From Aporhodopirellula sallentina SM41 (GTDB taxonomy: Bacteria > Planctomycetota > Planctomycetia > Pirellulales > Pirellulaceae): DNA of 64,000 bases. The notes beneath the pieces were generated by a model that was not told the origin of the DNA, made no database searches, and was given only the letters and a program-made list of their open reading frames with translations. A program made the position numbers and the translations under genes. The stretch lies in contig NZ_ANOH01000113.1 in NCBI RefSeq assembly GCF_000346505.1, positions 1-64,000 on the forward strand, given 5' to 3'. Position 1 is the stretch's first letter, and the number at the start of each line of letters is the position of its first letter. Below are positions 8,241 to 16,117 of the stretch, piece after piece.

Positions 8241-8324
8241 GCCGCGATTAACGCAAACTTCGCAGTCCTTCGCCAATTATTATCGCAGTTCGCAGACCGA
8301 CGTTCGCTATTCTCTGTTGCGTCG

Positions 8325-8681
8325 TCAAGTAGCCACACAGCAAAGGGTAATCGTCATGCTGCGGGTCAGCTGCAGAGCGTATCTGGCCCAGCCCTTGGTG
8401 TAGCTTCGGCGGGTGTCGGCAAAATTAATTTTGATTTGGCGAATGGTCCGGCAGTCATGACACTGCACACGAGGCAAGGCGGCGACGACGACGGTCTGTT
8501 TCAGGCCGATCGGAGAAGCCCGAAATTCTCGTTGCTTGAACCCTCGACGGATCACGTTTCGACTGCCGCACATTGGACAGCAAACCGCCTTTTCACTTGG
8601 CTCGACATGAAATCGCGTGACACCTCCGGTAAACTCGATCCGGGTCTGCCGGTAGCCACGGATGCCAAAGAACTGATACAA
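8325..8681 (-). pseudogene. ISL3 family transposase, N-terminal fragment
   Basis: About 118 residues of an ISL3 transposase (normally 400 or more): YQFFGIRGYRQTRIEF, zinc-ribbon CPMCG with a later CHDC pair, FADTRRSYTKGWARYALQLT and RSMTI. The reading breaks exactly where a KDVAxHLGVSWD segment should follow and stops at 8325. The first codon is TTG. No catalytic DDE domain remains in any frame downstream. It lies just upstream of the IS110 element, which may have been the cause of the truncation. Confidence 0.75.
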
Positions 8682-8789
8682 CTAGGTGGTGGACATGTGC
8701 GTTTTTCAAAGAAGACTTGAGAAATCTCCTTGGAAGATGGCATGTCCACACTATTACTTCCATATGCCGAACTTTCAATCGCACTCAGC

Positions 8790-9165
8790 CTTGCGCACCC
8801 GTCAGTCGGATGAGCCTAAAAAACTTGCAACGTGTGCTACTCGAAACGTGCCTTGACCCTGCGTTGGCGACGATGCCCGCAAGCATGATGGGTTGTCGGA
8901 AAAACAACGAGACAAAATCATTCGGGATTTTTGCGAATGCGTCGGCACACGTTGGCCAACAGTTTGTGGCACATTTCGATATCAAGGATTTCTTTCCCTC
9001 AATTCAATTGTCCGACATCGTCGAAACGCTGCAGCGGTTGAAAACGCCAATGCTTTCCCACCTTGATCCGCAGCAAGCAGGATGGACCAAGGTTCCTTGG
9101 ACGCACGACACGGCCGTGTTGGTTTCGCGTTTGGCGACAAGAGCAGGTCTACTTGACTTCGCGGG
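8790..9165 (+). pseudogene. Retron-type reverse transcriptase fragment
   Basis: About 125 residues of a retron/group II-like reverse transcriptase: LKNLQRVLLETCLDPAL, NASAHVGQ, then FDIKDFFPSIQLSDIVETL, the RT motif with the first metal-binding Asp. RLATRAGLL follows, after which similarity ends. The YADD-box half and C-terminus are missing; the segment ends beside the stop of the FecR-like gene on the other strand. The normally conserved HGF-x-x-G-x-S segment is degenerate. A retron msr-msd cannot be recognised. It is a remnant with no expected activity. Confidence 0.65.
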
Positions 9166-9170
9166 GGGGC

Positions 9171-10535
9171 TCAAAGTTGAGGAAGCACAAAGATCCGCAG
9201 GTGATCGCGGCCAGCGCCGACATGGAAGGTGAAGTTGATCGTTCGCCCGTCCTCGCTGATGACAATCGTATCGCCAGACAGTAGACCTTCTTCTGTAGCT
9301 TTGTCCTCAAGGTGACGAAACTCGATCGCGGAGTAGTCTACATCGGGGAGTCCAAAGACTTTGTCGGTGCGTTTGAGTTGATTCCTCCAGATGGATACAC
9401 CTCGAATCGGGTTTTCGAAAGTAATACTTCCGCTGCGAGAGATGCGCCGCTCGATGGTTGGATCGGTTGGTGCTAAGGGCTGATAAACTAGCAGATAGCT
9501 ACTTAGGGTTTCGCCCGGTTCGATTGAACGTCGAGGCCCCTTCACTTTGGGCCAATCCAAGCCTGGCTCGAGAACGGCAAACGGAATCTCCTGCTCCACT
9601 TGGCGATCAAGTTGCTCAGCGATTAGGAACAACTTATGGTCATCCTGTAATGAGGTTATGTCAAGGCTAGCGGCAGGGGGCACGAACTCGATAAGGTCGG
9701 AGACTTCATCAACACCTGCCGCCAGCGGCCAAATCTCCTCGTATTTTGTCGCATCAAAGGGAACTTCGGAAACCCTCTTGCTCCGTCCAGAGTACTCGAT
9801 GCTCATTCCTCGTTCATAAGTTATTCTTCGGCTGTCGATTTGATTGAACGGTCGGATCTCAACGCCGCCGTCCAGTGCGGTAACGTCGATGGTTCCGTTG
9901 CGGTTTGCTTCCATTCCGAATGCCTTACCCCTATCGCGAACAAGCAGGTCACCTGCTTTGACTTCAAGTGTCGACTCCTCCCTCAGCATGCGGGCGACGA
10001 GCTTGCCCGATTCAAGATCGATGGAAGAGCCATCAATAACTTGGAAGGATGCAGGGGCGGCCACCGAGACAATGCTGCCGCCGCCCATCTCTAGGCGGAC
10101 TACGCCGTGCGTCAAGTCGTACGGAGTATGGTAAAGCAAGTAGTTTCCACGCGCAGGAACGTGCCCTCCGCCCCAGCTACAGCTATTGGCATAGGTCAGT
10201 GTTGCATGACCGGAGGGGCCGCTTTTCATAGTCCGGAACGGAAGCACGAAACCGGCAATCAAGCACGTCGCCATAGCTAAGAAGCCATACAGGATGCGGT
10301 GGCTAGGTCTCAGGCTCCTAGAAACAGCTCCATTCACTTGATTTGCAGTGATCGCGTCTTGGGCGAAAAGTTCCGCAATCGTGAAAGAATGCGATTGCAT
10401 TTGCATGAACAGTTTTGCTTTTTCGAGATCCTCCTGCAGAGACTTCTCAAACTCATGGAAGTCGTCGGATGACATCGTTCCGTCTTGATAAGTTGCTATC
10501 TGTATCCGAAACAGTTCTCGCTGTTGCTCGTTCAT
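9171..10535 (-). CDS. FecR-like membrane protein, putative anti-sigma factor
   Basis: 454 aa. A cytosolic N-terminal helix region of about 70 residues (MNEQQRELFRIQIATYQDGT), one membrane segment near residues 82-100 (ILYGFLAMATCLIAGFVLPF), then a periplasmic FecR-type beta domain (VVRLEMGGGSIVSVAAPASF, GKLVARM, LDGGVEIRPF) and an extra C-terminal beta domain of about 200 residues that I do not recognise. By family it should hold the partner sigma factor and respond to an external signal. Its ATG overlaps the sigma stop (ATGA at 10532-10535), so the pair is coupled. The gene ends against the reverse transcriptase fragment on the opposite strand. Confidence 0.8.
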   Translation of the reverse strand: MNEQQRELFRIQIATYQDGTMSSDDFHEFEKSLQEDLEKAKLFMQMQSHSFTIAELFAQDAITANQVNGAVSRSLRPSHRILYGFLAMATCLIAGFVLPFRTMKSGPSGHATLTYANSCSWGGGHVPARGNYLLYHTPYDLTHGVVRLEMGGGSIVSVAAPASFQVIDGSSIDLESGKLVARMLREESTLEVKAGDLLVRDRGKAFGMEANRNGTIDVTALDGGVEIRPFNQIDSRRITYERGMSIEYSGRSKRVSEVPFDATKYEEIWPLAAGVDEVSDLIEFVPPAASLDITSLQDDHKLFLIAEQLDRQVEQEIPFAVLEPGLDWPKVKGPRRSIEPGETLSSYLLVYQPLAPTDPTIERRISRSGSITFENPIRGVSIWRNQLKRTDKVFGLPDVDYSAIEFRHLEDKATEEGLLSGDTIVISEDGRTINFTFHVGAGRDHLRIFVLPQL

Positions 10536-11050
10536 GATTGTGTCAGTTCCGCTTTCCGATCGATACACTTTTGAAGTGACTTGTGGATTCGTGAAATCGA
10601 TTGGTAGACAGACCCTACCTTATTTCCCATTTGACGGGCGATTTCCGCGCCGGGGACATTGTCGAAATATCGCATCTGTAGAATAGTTTTACTGCGGGGA
10701 GTGAGCTCTTCGATGCAGGCGACAAGCAAATCGAGCAAATCGCTTTTATCCGTGCTACAGTCGGTGTCCCACGTTTTTTCCAACGACTCCATGGTCTCTT
10801 CTGAAAACACCAATTGCTGGCTCTCGCGATTTCGGAGAATGTCGATCGCTCGATTCCGTGAACACAAGCGAAACCAATTCAGCAAATGCTTGGGAGTCTC
10901 GAATTCGCTGGCCCGGTCGAGCGCTTTCATGCAAATCTCTTGAAATACGTCCTCGGCGATATGATAGTGGTTGGTTACACAAAAAATATGCGTGGTTAAA
11001 GAGAGTCGCTCTCGCAAAATCGTCTCGGTCGCTTCTTTGGTTGTCAGCAT
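10532..11050 (-). CDS. ECF-type RNA polymerase sigma factor
   Basis: 172 aa, a normal ECF length. Region 2 reads HIAEDVFQEICMKAL and LLNWFRLCSRNRAIDILR; region 4 reads LTPRSKTILQMRYFDNVPGAEIARQMG and GSVYQSISRIHKSLQ. It resembles the Rhodopirellula/Verrucomicrobium subgroup of ECF sigmas that is paired with FecR-domain proteins. It directs RNA polymerase to a small regulon. The glycosidase and sulfatase genes start just upstream on the same strand, so they are candidate targets, but no promoter motif could be confirmed. Confidence 0.9.
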   Translation of the reverse strand: MLTTKEATETILRERLSLTTHIFCVTNHYHIAEDVFQEICMKALDRASEFETPKHLLNWFRLCSRNRAIDILRNRESQQLVFSEETMESLEKTWDTDCSTDKSDLLDLLVACIEELTPRSKTILQMRYFDNVPGAEIARQMGNKVGSVYQSISRIHKSLQKCIDRKAELTQS

Positions 11051-11219
11051 TGAATCTTCCCTCCTACGCTTACGGATGAGGGCTCATTTTCTCGACATGT
11101 GTTTGTTGTGGAAAACGCGACGAAGACCGGCAAAAGCTCCAGCGTGAGATACGGTTCCATTGCGTGTAAACGCGGGGGTTTTACACCACAACAAGCTGTT
11201 TTCTTTTGGGAAAGCTTCA

Positions 11220-12569
11220 TCATTGCAGCTGAATCATTGATGCGTCGGACTGTGGAAAACCGAGCTGTTTTGGCGTATTGACCTTGCGTCCTGCAACAGT
11301 CGCGTTGTCGAACCGTAGTGTGATGTCGCCATGCATCTCGTTCTGATGCAGTGGCGGTCCGGCAAGCCGTAGGTTTCGAAACAACGTTTTCGAGACTTTC
11401 GCATCACCTGACATGTTGAAAGCAAAGAGCCGCCAAAGTTGAGGCTCTTCGATGGTGATGTTTTCAAAGAGAAAATCGCGGTGGTGTCCGCCCTGCTTTT
11501 TGGCCGCGTTGAATACGGCACGGTTGTTTGCATCGTGATCGTATTCGATATGAACGACGTCGCAGTCGCGAACTTGCACATCACGTGGTGACATGCTGTG
11601 CCAGTTCCACTGAAATGGTGCACCATTTTTGTATTGCCAAATCGTGACGTCGTTGATCCGCACGTGATCCCAATAGAGTTTCAGTGCGTCGTCGTTGACC
11701 TTCAGGAAGCAGTCGCTCACAAGCCCGTGTTCGGAAATGGCGATGCCGTCGCAGTTGTGATACCAGCCGATTGTTTTGATGTTAGAAATCACGCTGTGTT
11801 TGCCTGCGATCATGGCAAACGATGGGAAGTCAACAATCGTGATCCCTTCGTAGGTGCAGTCATTTGCACTGCGGCCATAGATCATCTTAAAGTCGTGAAG
11901 CCTCCCCGAGCCTGGATCTCCCTTGGTAACGTACTTCCGCCACTTGCCGGCCGAAAGGACTCCACGTCCTCGGACGGTGACTTCGTCGCCAAGAACACGA
12001 AAGCTACCCCAAACATAGGCGCCGCCGGCGATGTAGACGTTTTGGTTGTGGTGCAACTCTCGCCCGATACCGATGTCGTGTTGCCCCGGACCGAAGTATA
12101 GTACGTTTGGGTCGGCTGGGTCGGGGCAATCTTCCTCTATCGGGTCTGCGAAAAGTAGCATGCTGTGCGTGATATCGTTGTCGAACTCGATCGACAGTTT
12201 TTGAGGCTTATCAATGATAAAGGTCGCCGTGTTGTCGCGAACCCTTGCCTGGATGCTTTGACGACTGGGGCGAATGACACACGACTTGGCACGACCTTTG
12301 AGTTTCGTCACTTCCACCTGAATTGGCTTGGAAAACGAAAAAGTGGTCCACGACGTGGTGCGGTCTCGTTTATCGCGATGAAAGGTTGTTGTGGACTTGT
12401 AAACAAACGCCGGGTAACGTTGGCCATCCTGAAGTACCGTCACCGAGTATTGGTCCGATGCGTCAATTCCATCGGGGCCGGGATAGGTTTCGACCTCGGC
12501 AGAGCAGTTAATATGCAAGGCAGCGACAAGCAGGAGACAGTGAACGGGACGAGCAACGTGGGTGAGCAT
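11220..12569 (-). CDS. Exported beta-helix glycoside hydrolase (GH28/GH49-like)
   Basis: 449 aa with signal peptide (MLTHVARPVHCLLLVAALHI, cut near NCSA). An N-terminal beta-sandwich of about 130 residues precedes a right-handed parallel beta-helix with repeating turns: VYIAGGAYVWGSF, ISNIKTIGWYHNCDGIAI, VSDCFLKVNDDALKLYWDHV. The NCDGI and NDDALK pairs sit where GH28 and GH49 enzymes carry catalytic aspartates. The substrate cannot be read; polygalacturonase-, dextranase- or carrageenase-like roles are possible. The first gene of the minus-strand sugar block and nearest to the ECF/FecR pair. Starts at 12608 or 12671 are alternatives. Confidence 0.7.
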   Translation of the reverse strand: MLTHVARPVHCLLLVAALHINCSAEVETYPGPDGIDASDQYSVTVLQDGQRYPAFVYKSTTTFHRDKRDRTTSWTTFSFSKPIQVEVTKLKGRAKSCVIRPSRQSIQARVRDNTATFIIDKPQKLSIEFDNDITHSMLLFADPIEEDCPDPADPNVLYFGPGQHDIGIGRELHHNQNVYIAGGAYVWGSFRVLGDEVTVRGRGVLSAGKWRKYVTKGDPGSGRLHDFKMIYGRSANDCTYEGITIVDFPSFAMIAGKHSVISNIKTIGWYHNCDGIAISEHGLVSDCFLKVNDDALKLYWDHVRINDVTIWQYKNGAPFQWNWHSMSPRDVQVRDCDVVHIEYDHDANNRAVFNAAKKQGGHHRDFLFENITIEEPQLWRLFAFNMSGDAKVSKTLFRNLRLAGPPLHQNEMHGDITLRFDNATVAGRKVNTPKQLGFPQSDASMIQLQ

Positions 12570-12932
12570 AGCAGCCGAGTGGCGAGAAAACTTGGGGGAG
12601 AGAGGCATCAAGTAGGGGGGGAAGTGGTGTTTGTTGTCGCTATCTCGGTGGAAATGGTTGTTCGGCAGCAACTCAACATAAACAAGTCTTTCGACTGACT
12701 TGGTAAAACGCTTTTCTACTGTTGAGTTTGATTAGTGTGCCGCTGCGCCTTCGCGACAAATTGCTGTATAAAGGGGCCTTCTGGGTGACCTTGACGCAGC
12801 GACGAATTGGTCCAGTGGGCGATAAGGCGTACGTGTTCGAGCAGGTTGCTTTGCCCCGGTAATAGTCAGTGGGCAACTAAGATTGCCGGTTCCGCTAATG
12901 ATCTCCAGAAAGACATGTTGATTTGCTTGCGT
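12570..12932. other. Non-coding spacer
   Basis: Nothing recognisable in about 360 bp between the beta-helix hydrolase start and the broken DUF1593 fragment. It must contain the hydrolase promoter, but no convincing -35/-10 or ECF-type motif was found by eye. Confidence 0.4.
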
Positions 12933-13345
12933 TCATCGAGTGCTTTCGCTTTTAATCAATAGCTGTTCGACGGTGGGATGCTTGTCCGCAGACGCGTATT
13001 CTTTCACCGGACTGAATCTTTCAACTGCCCTCTTGATACATGACTCCGTGATCGAAATACGCAGGCGTCGGTCATCGATTTCCGCTTTCAATCGCGAAGC
13101 GTCGGCGAAATAGGCATTGGCATTATATTGATTCGCCCACGCGTACGGGGCTGGGGAGTGGCGTTGTTCTGGACGATGGGTACTGGCGACCACGATACCA
13201 AGCGTTTTGAGTTCATTCGGCATCAACACATAGCTAGCCATGGCCGGAACGCCACCTGGGGAGTTAAGGCCTTGGTCGAAATATGCTCGCTGTAAACTCG
13301 GGTCGCTCATACCGCTGTAAATTCAAACCTTGTTTTCTTGAGGGC
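12933..13345 (-). pseudogene. Broken DUF1593 (nucleoside hydrolase-like) fragment
   Basis: About 125 readable residues match the DUF1593 region of the 1376-aa protein encoded at 57057-61187: MAS(G)YxLMxNExxTLGIVVxSTHR, a WANQY/WANEY step, an SCIK motif and a final TVEQLL/TIAQLL. Just upstream, KV-stop-IYSGMSD aligns with KVWIITDMSD, so the conserved Trp codon has become TGA. The fragment ends about 190 residues earlier than the paralogue. It is a dead copy left between the beta-helix hydrolase and the sulfatase-GH43 gene. Confidence 0.75.
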
Positions 13346-13381
13346 ACAGACGCTTGTGCCAAAACGTATGTTCCTGGATCG

Positions 13382-16078
13382 CTACATCGATGCTGTGTCG
13401 TTCCGTGGGGCTGGGGAAAACGATTGAACCTCTTCAGGGCCCGGCGATGCATAGGGATCTGGAATCGCTCGTACCGAAATGTCGCCATTGTTCGTTTGCG
13501 AAACCTCCAGGGGGACAAGAGTCATTCCTTGAGCGTTGTAGGTCCATGCTTTGCCATTGTCGCAAAGGGACTGACCACGTTGGATATCTTTCTCTAGCTT
13601 GCCATTGCGAAATGCGGTCGTCCACCATTGTCCTGTTTTGTCTTGGAACGGCGTGCCGTGCCCACAAAATCGTCCGGCAAATCGACGTGGCCCATACGGC
13701 CCTGTCACACGATCGGCGGTGCAGTAGTAGAGGTTGTAAGTTCCCTGCCGTAGCTCGTCCTTGCTCCATGCAGTTCCAAACAATACGTACTTCTTGCCGA
13801 TTTTGCGGATGGAACAACCCTCGTGTCCAAGCTTGCGATCCGATGGCCCTATCGTGAATTCATCGCCGTCGAATCCACTGAAGTCAGCCTCAAGTTTGAC
13901 AACCTTGGCGCACGCCCAGACAAGCCAATTGCTGCCATCGTCGTCGGCAAAAAGAAACGGATCGTGTCGGTGGCCGAAGGAAACTTCCATGGGCTCGCGA
14001 AAGCCGGATTCCAATGCCTGCCCCTTAGCCTTAGACACTAGCAGGTTGGAGACTCTTCGATTGGTCGTGTGAATCGCGACCCATCGATTGCCCGTGAAAT
14101 GTAACTCGGGCGCCCACAACCAAAAGTCTTTTTGGGAATCAATTACGGGAGCCAGCGTGTTGATCCAGCTCGACTCGTCAAACGTCCACGGCACCCCGAG
14201 ACGTTTCCAGTTGGATAGATCGCTGCTCTTCCATACTTCGATACCTTGAACACCACCGGTCGTGTGACCTAGGCGTGTACTTGTCATGTAGTAGTGGCCG
14301 TCGGGGTGCAGGACGACGTAGGGATCACGCATCCATTCGCTACCGAGCAGGTGGATGGCTTGGCGATCGTTGTTTTCCGTTTCCGTCCTGTTGTTTTGCG
14401 AGAGAGTGTCGTCCGCAGGATGTGATGAGCGTTGCTCTTGTGGGCTTTGCTTCGGGCGGGTGGCGATAGCCTCGTTGAGTCTATTTTGCAGCTCCTGCTG
14501 TAACGCTCGTGTTTGTTCTTTGCCGGCAAGGTTCGTGACCTGAAAGGGGTCGTTTACCATGTTGTAAAGTTCAATGCTGTTGTCGTTGTATCGATTCAAT
14601 TTATGGGTCGACGTGCGAAGGCTGTGATTACCTTCCATATAGGTCATCAAGAGGTGTGGGTGAACGGGCGGGGCATCGGCATTTTCAATGAGAGATGCAA
14701 TATCTTTTCCTGCTTCGAGTGTCGGGGGCACACCCGTGTCGGCCATCACGCATATGGTTGGATAGAGATCATTCAGGCTGACCAATTGGCGACGGGGCTT
14801 TCCATCGCGTGAACCCGGCGAACGAGGATCATGAACGATGAACTGTACTCGGTTCGCTTCCTCCCAAAGGGCCTGTTTGGCAACATGGTATTTTGTTCCC
14901 AAGTGGTATCCGTGATCGCTCCAAAGAAATACGACGGTGTTGTCGTGATAGGGCGACCGTTCATAGCCTTCGAGCAATCGTCCCAGACAGGCATCAGCGA
15001 ACGCCACACACGCAAGATATGATTGCACCATTTCTCGCCAGGCGGGAACTTCCGCTTTCACGCCACCAACTGACCGAGCGTGTTCCATCACGACTTTCAT
15101 TTTCCCGCTGCCAAAATCGCTAAACCGTTGAGCGCCGCTAGGCAGGTCATCCAGATCGGCAACAATCGCGTCAAGTGATGATCGATTGAGCCCTGTCATT
15201 TCGTCCGTTGGGAACAGGTCGAAGAATTTTTGCGGGGCAAAGAAAGGCAAGTGTGGGCGAAAGAGTCCGCAACCAAGAAAGAACGGCTGGTCATTCGGCA
15301 AGGTTACCGAATCGGGGCCGACCTTACCGCGTTTCTTATCGTTTCGAATTTCCGCCGTCCCCGTTTCCAACAGTCTGGCCGCAAAGTCGGCGGTCATCCA
15401 ATCGCCTGATTCCTGCGTTGTTAGACGCGAGGGGCCGAAGACCATATTGCCACCGTTAATTGGCGAGTACTTACTCGGTCGACCGCCGTTACAGCCGCTG
15501 GCGTGGTTGATCCAGCTCGACCAGGAATATCTAGCGTCGGCCCAGTCGTTTTTGATCGGTCCATTGGCGTCGCCGACCGATTTGTGGAACAGTTTTCCTA
15601 AACCGGTCGTGTAGTAACCATTCTGTTTTAAACGTTGTGGCAGCGTGACGGCGTCTTTGAGGGTTTCGTACGTTCGGAAATGGCGGGTGTGAGTGTAGTA
15701 TCCCGAACGGCAAGGCGGCACGCCGGTCATCAGTGACGTGCGCGAGGGACCGCATAGAGCGCTCGGACAATACGCGCGTAGAAACGGAGCGCTTTGTTTG
15801 GCGAAGCGGTCGAGGTTGGGTGTCAAACGCTGGCAGACTTTCGCACGAACGCGTGCGTCTGGATAGATTGTCTGCAGGAAGTTGCCCGGTTCGTCCGCCA
15901 TGTATCCGGAGAAATCGTTCAGGTCATCAATCGCGATGAAGAGAAAGTTTGGACGCTTTGTGTGCGTCGGCTCATCGGCGGCAGTGTCGTGGGTGAGGCA
16001 AAGAAGCAGAGTAAGCATCGCTGCAAAGCGTGTGGCGTTGAATGCGCGGATCATCGGGAGTTTCGTTGCAAAAGTCAT
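13382..16078 (-). CDS. Exported sulfatase-GH43 fusion protein
   Basis: 898 aa. Signal peptide (hydrophobic stretch FAAMLTLLLCLTH). Residues about 40-520 are an iduronate-2-sulfatase-like S1 sulfatase: metal site AIDDLND, maturation motif CGPSR with the formylglycine Cys at residue 109, and WSDHGYHLG. A hydrophilic linker of about 45 residues leads to a GH43-type five-bladed propeller (about 575-880) with base Asp in WMRDPY (D585), second Asp in HRHDPFLF and acid Glu in GHEGCS. The protein should remove a sulfate ester and cleave a terminal arabinose/xylose-type residue; specificity unknown. The GH43 part closely resembles the middle module of the 1536-aa protein, and the sulfatase part resembles the gene at the right edge of the window. 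The sulfatase at 16118-17566 lies 39 bp upstream on the same strand. Confidence 0.85.
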   Translation of the reverse strand: MTFATKLPMIRAFNATRFAAMLTLLLCLTHDTAADEPTHTKRPNFLFIAIDDLNDFSGYMADEPGNFLQTIYPDARVRAKVCQRLTPNLDRFAKQSAPFLRAYCPSALCGPSRTSLMTGVPPCRSGYYTHTRHFRTYETLKDAVTLPQRLKQNGYYTTGLGKLFHKSVGDANGPIKNDWADARYSWSSWINHASGCNGGRPSKYSPINGGNMVFGPSRLTTQESGDWMTADFAARLLETGTAEIRNDKKRGKVGPDSVTLPNDQPFFLGCGLFRPHLPFFAPQKFFDLFPTDEMTGLNRSSLDAIVADLDDLPSGAQRFSDFGSGKMKVVMEHARSVGGVKAEVPAWREMVQSYLACVAFADACLGRLLEGYERSPYHDNTVVFLWSDHGYHLGTKYHVAKQALWEEANRVQFIVHDPRSPGSRDGKPRRQLVSLNDLYPTICVMADTGVPPTLEAGKDIASLIENADAPPVHPHLLMTYMEGNHSLRTSTHKLNRYNDNSIELYNMVNDPFQVTNLAGKEQTRALQQELQNRLNEAIATRPKQSPQEQRSSHPADDTLSQNNRTETENNDRQAIHLLGSEWMRDPYVVLHPDGHYYMTSTRLGHTTGGVQGIEVWKSSDLSNWKRLGVPWTFDESSWINTLAPVIDSQKDFWLWAPELHFTGNRWVAIHTTNRRVSNLLVSKAKGQALESGFREPMEVSFGHRHDPFLFADDDGSNWLVWACAKVVKLEADFSGFDGDEFTIGPSDRKLGHEGCSIRKIGKKYVLFGTAWSKDELRQGTYNLYYCTADRVTGPYGPRRFAGRFCGHGTPFQDKTGQWWTTAFRNGKLEKDIQRGQSLCDNGKAWTYNAQGMTLVPLEVSQTNNGDISVRAIPDPYASPGPEEVQSFSPAPRNDTASM

Positions 16079-16117
16079 GAGGTTGAATTTGACGGAGTTT
16101 TGTTGGACGCTCGATTG

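Larger units (their letters stand above)
6285..8250 (-). mobile_element. IS110-type insertion sequence, ends approximate
   Basis: Element inferred from the intact transposase, a very short 3' side (the next frame starts within 10 bp) and a long non-coding 5' side. IS110 elements have no long terminal inverted repeats, so exact ends cannot be read here; 6285 and 8250 are estimates bounded by the adjacent frames and the ISL3 remnant. Confidence 0.5.

Noticed and set aside
8205-8720. A 171-aa plus-strand frame over the ISL3 remnant
   Set aside because: The minus strand carries the recognisable zinc-ribbon transposase sequence; the plus frame is low-complexity and unlike any family.
8790-9165. 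A retron defence system
   Set aside because: Only a piece of the reverse transcriptase remains, without the catalytic box, and no msr-msd or effector gene is visible.
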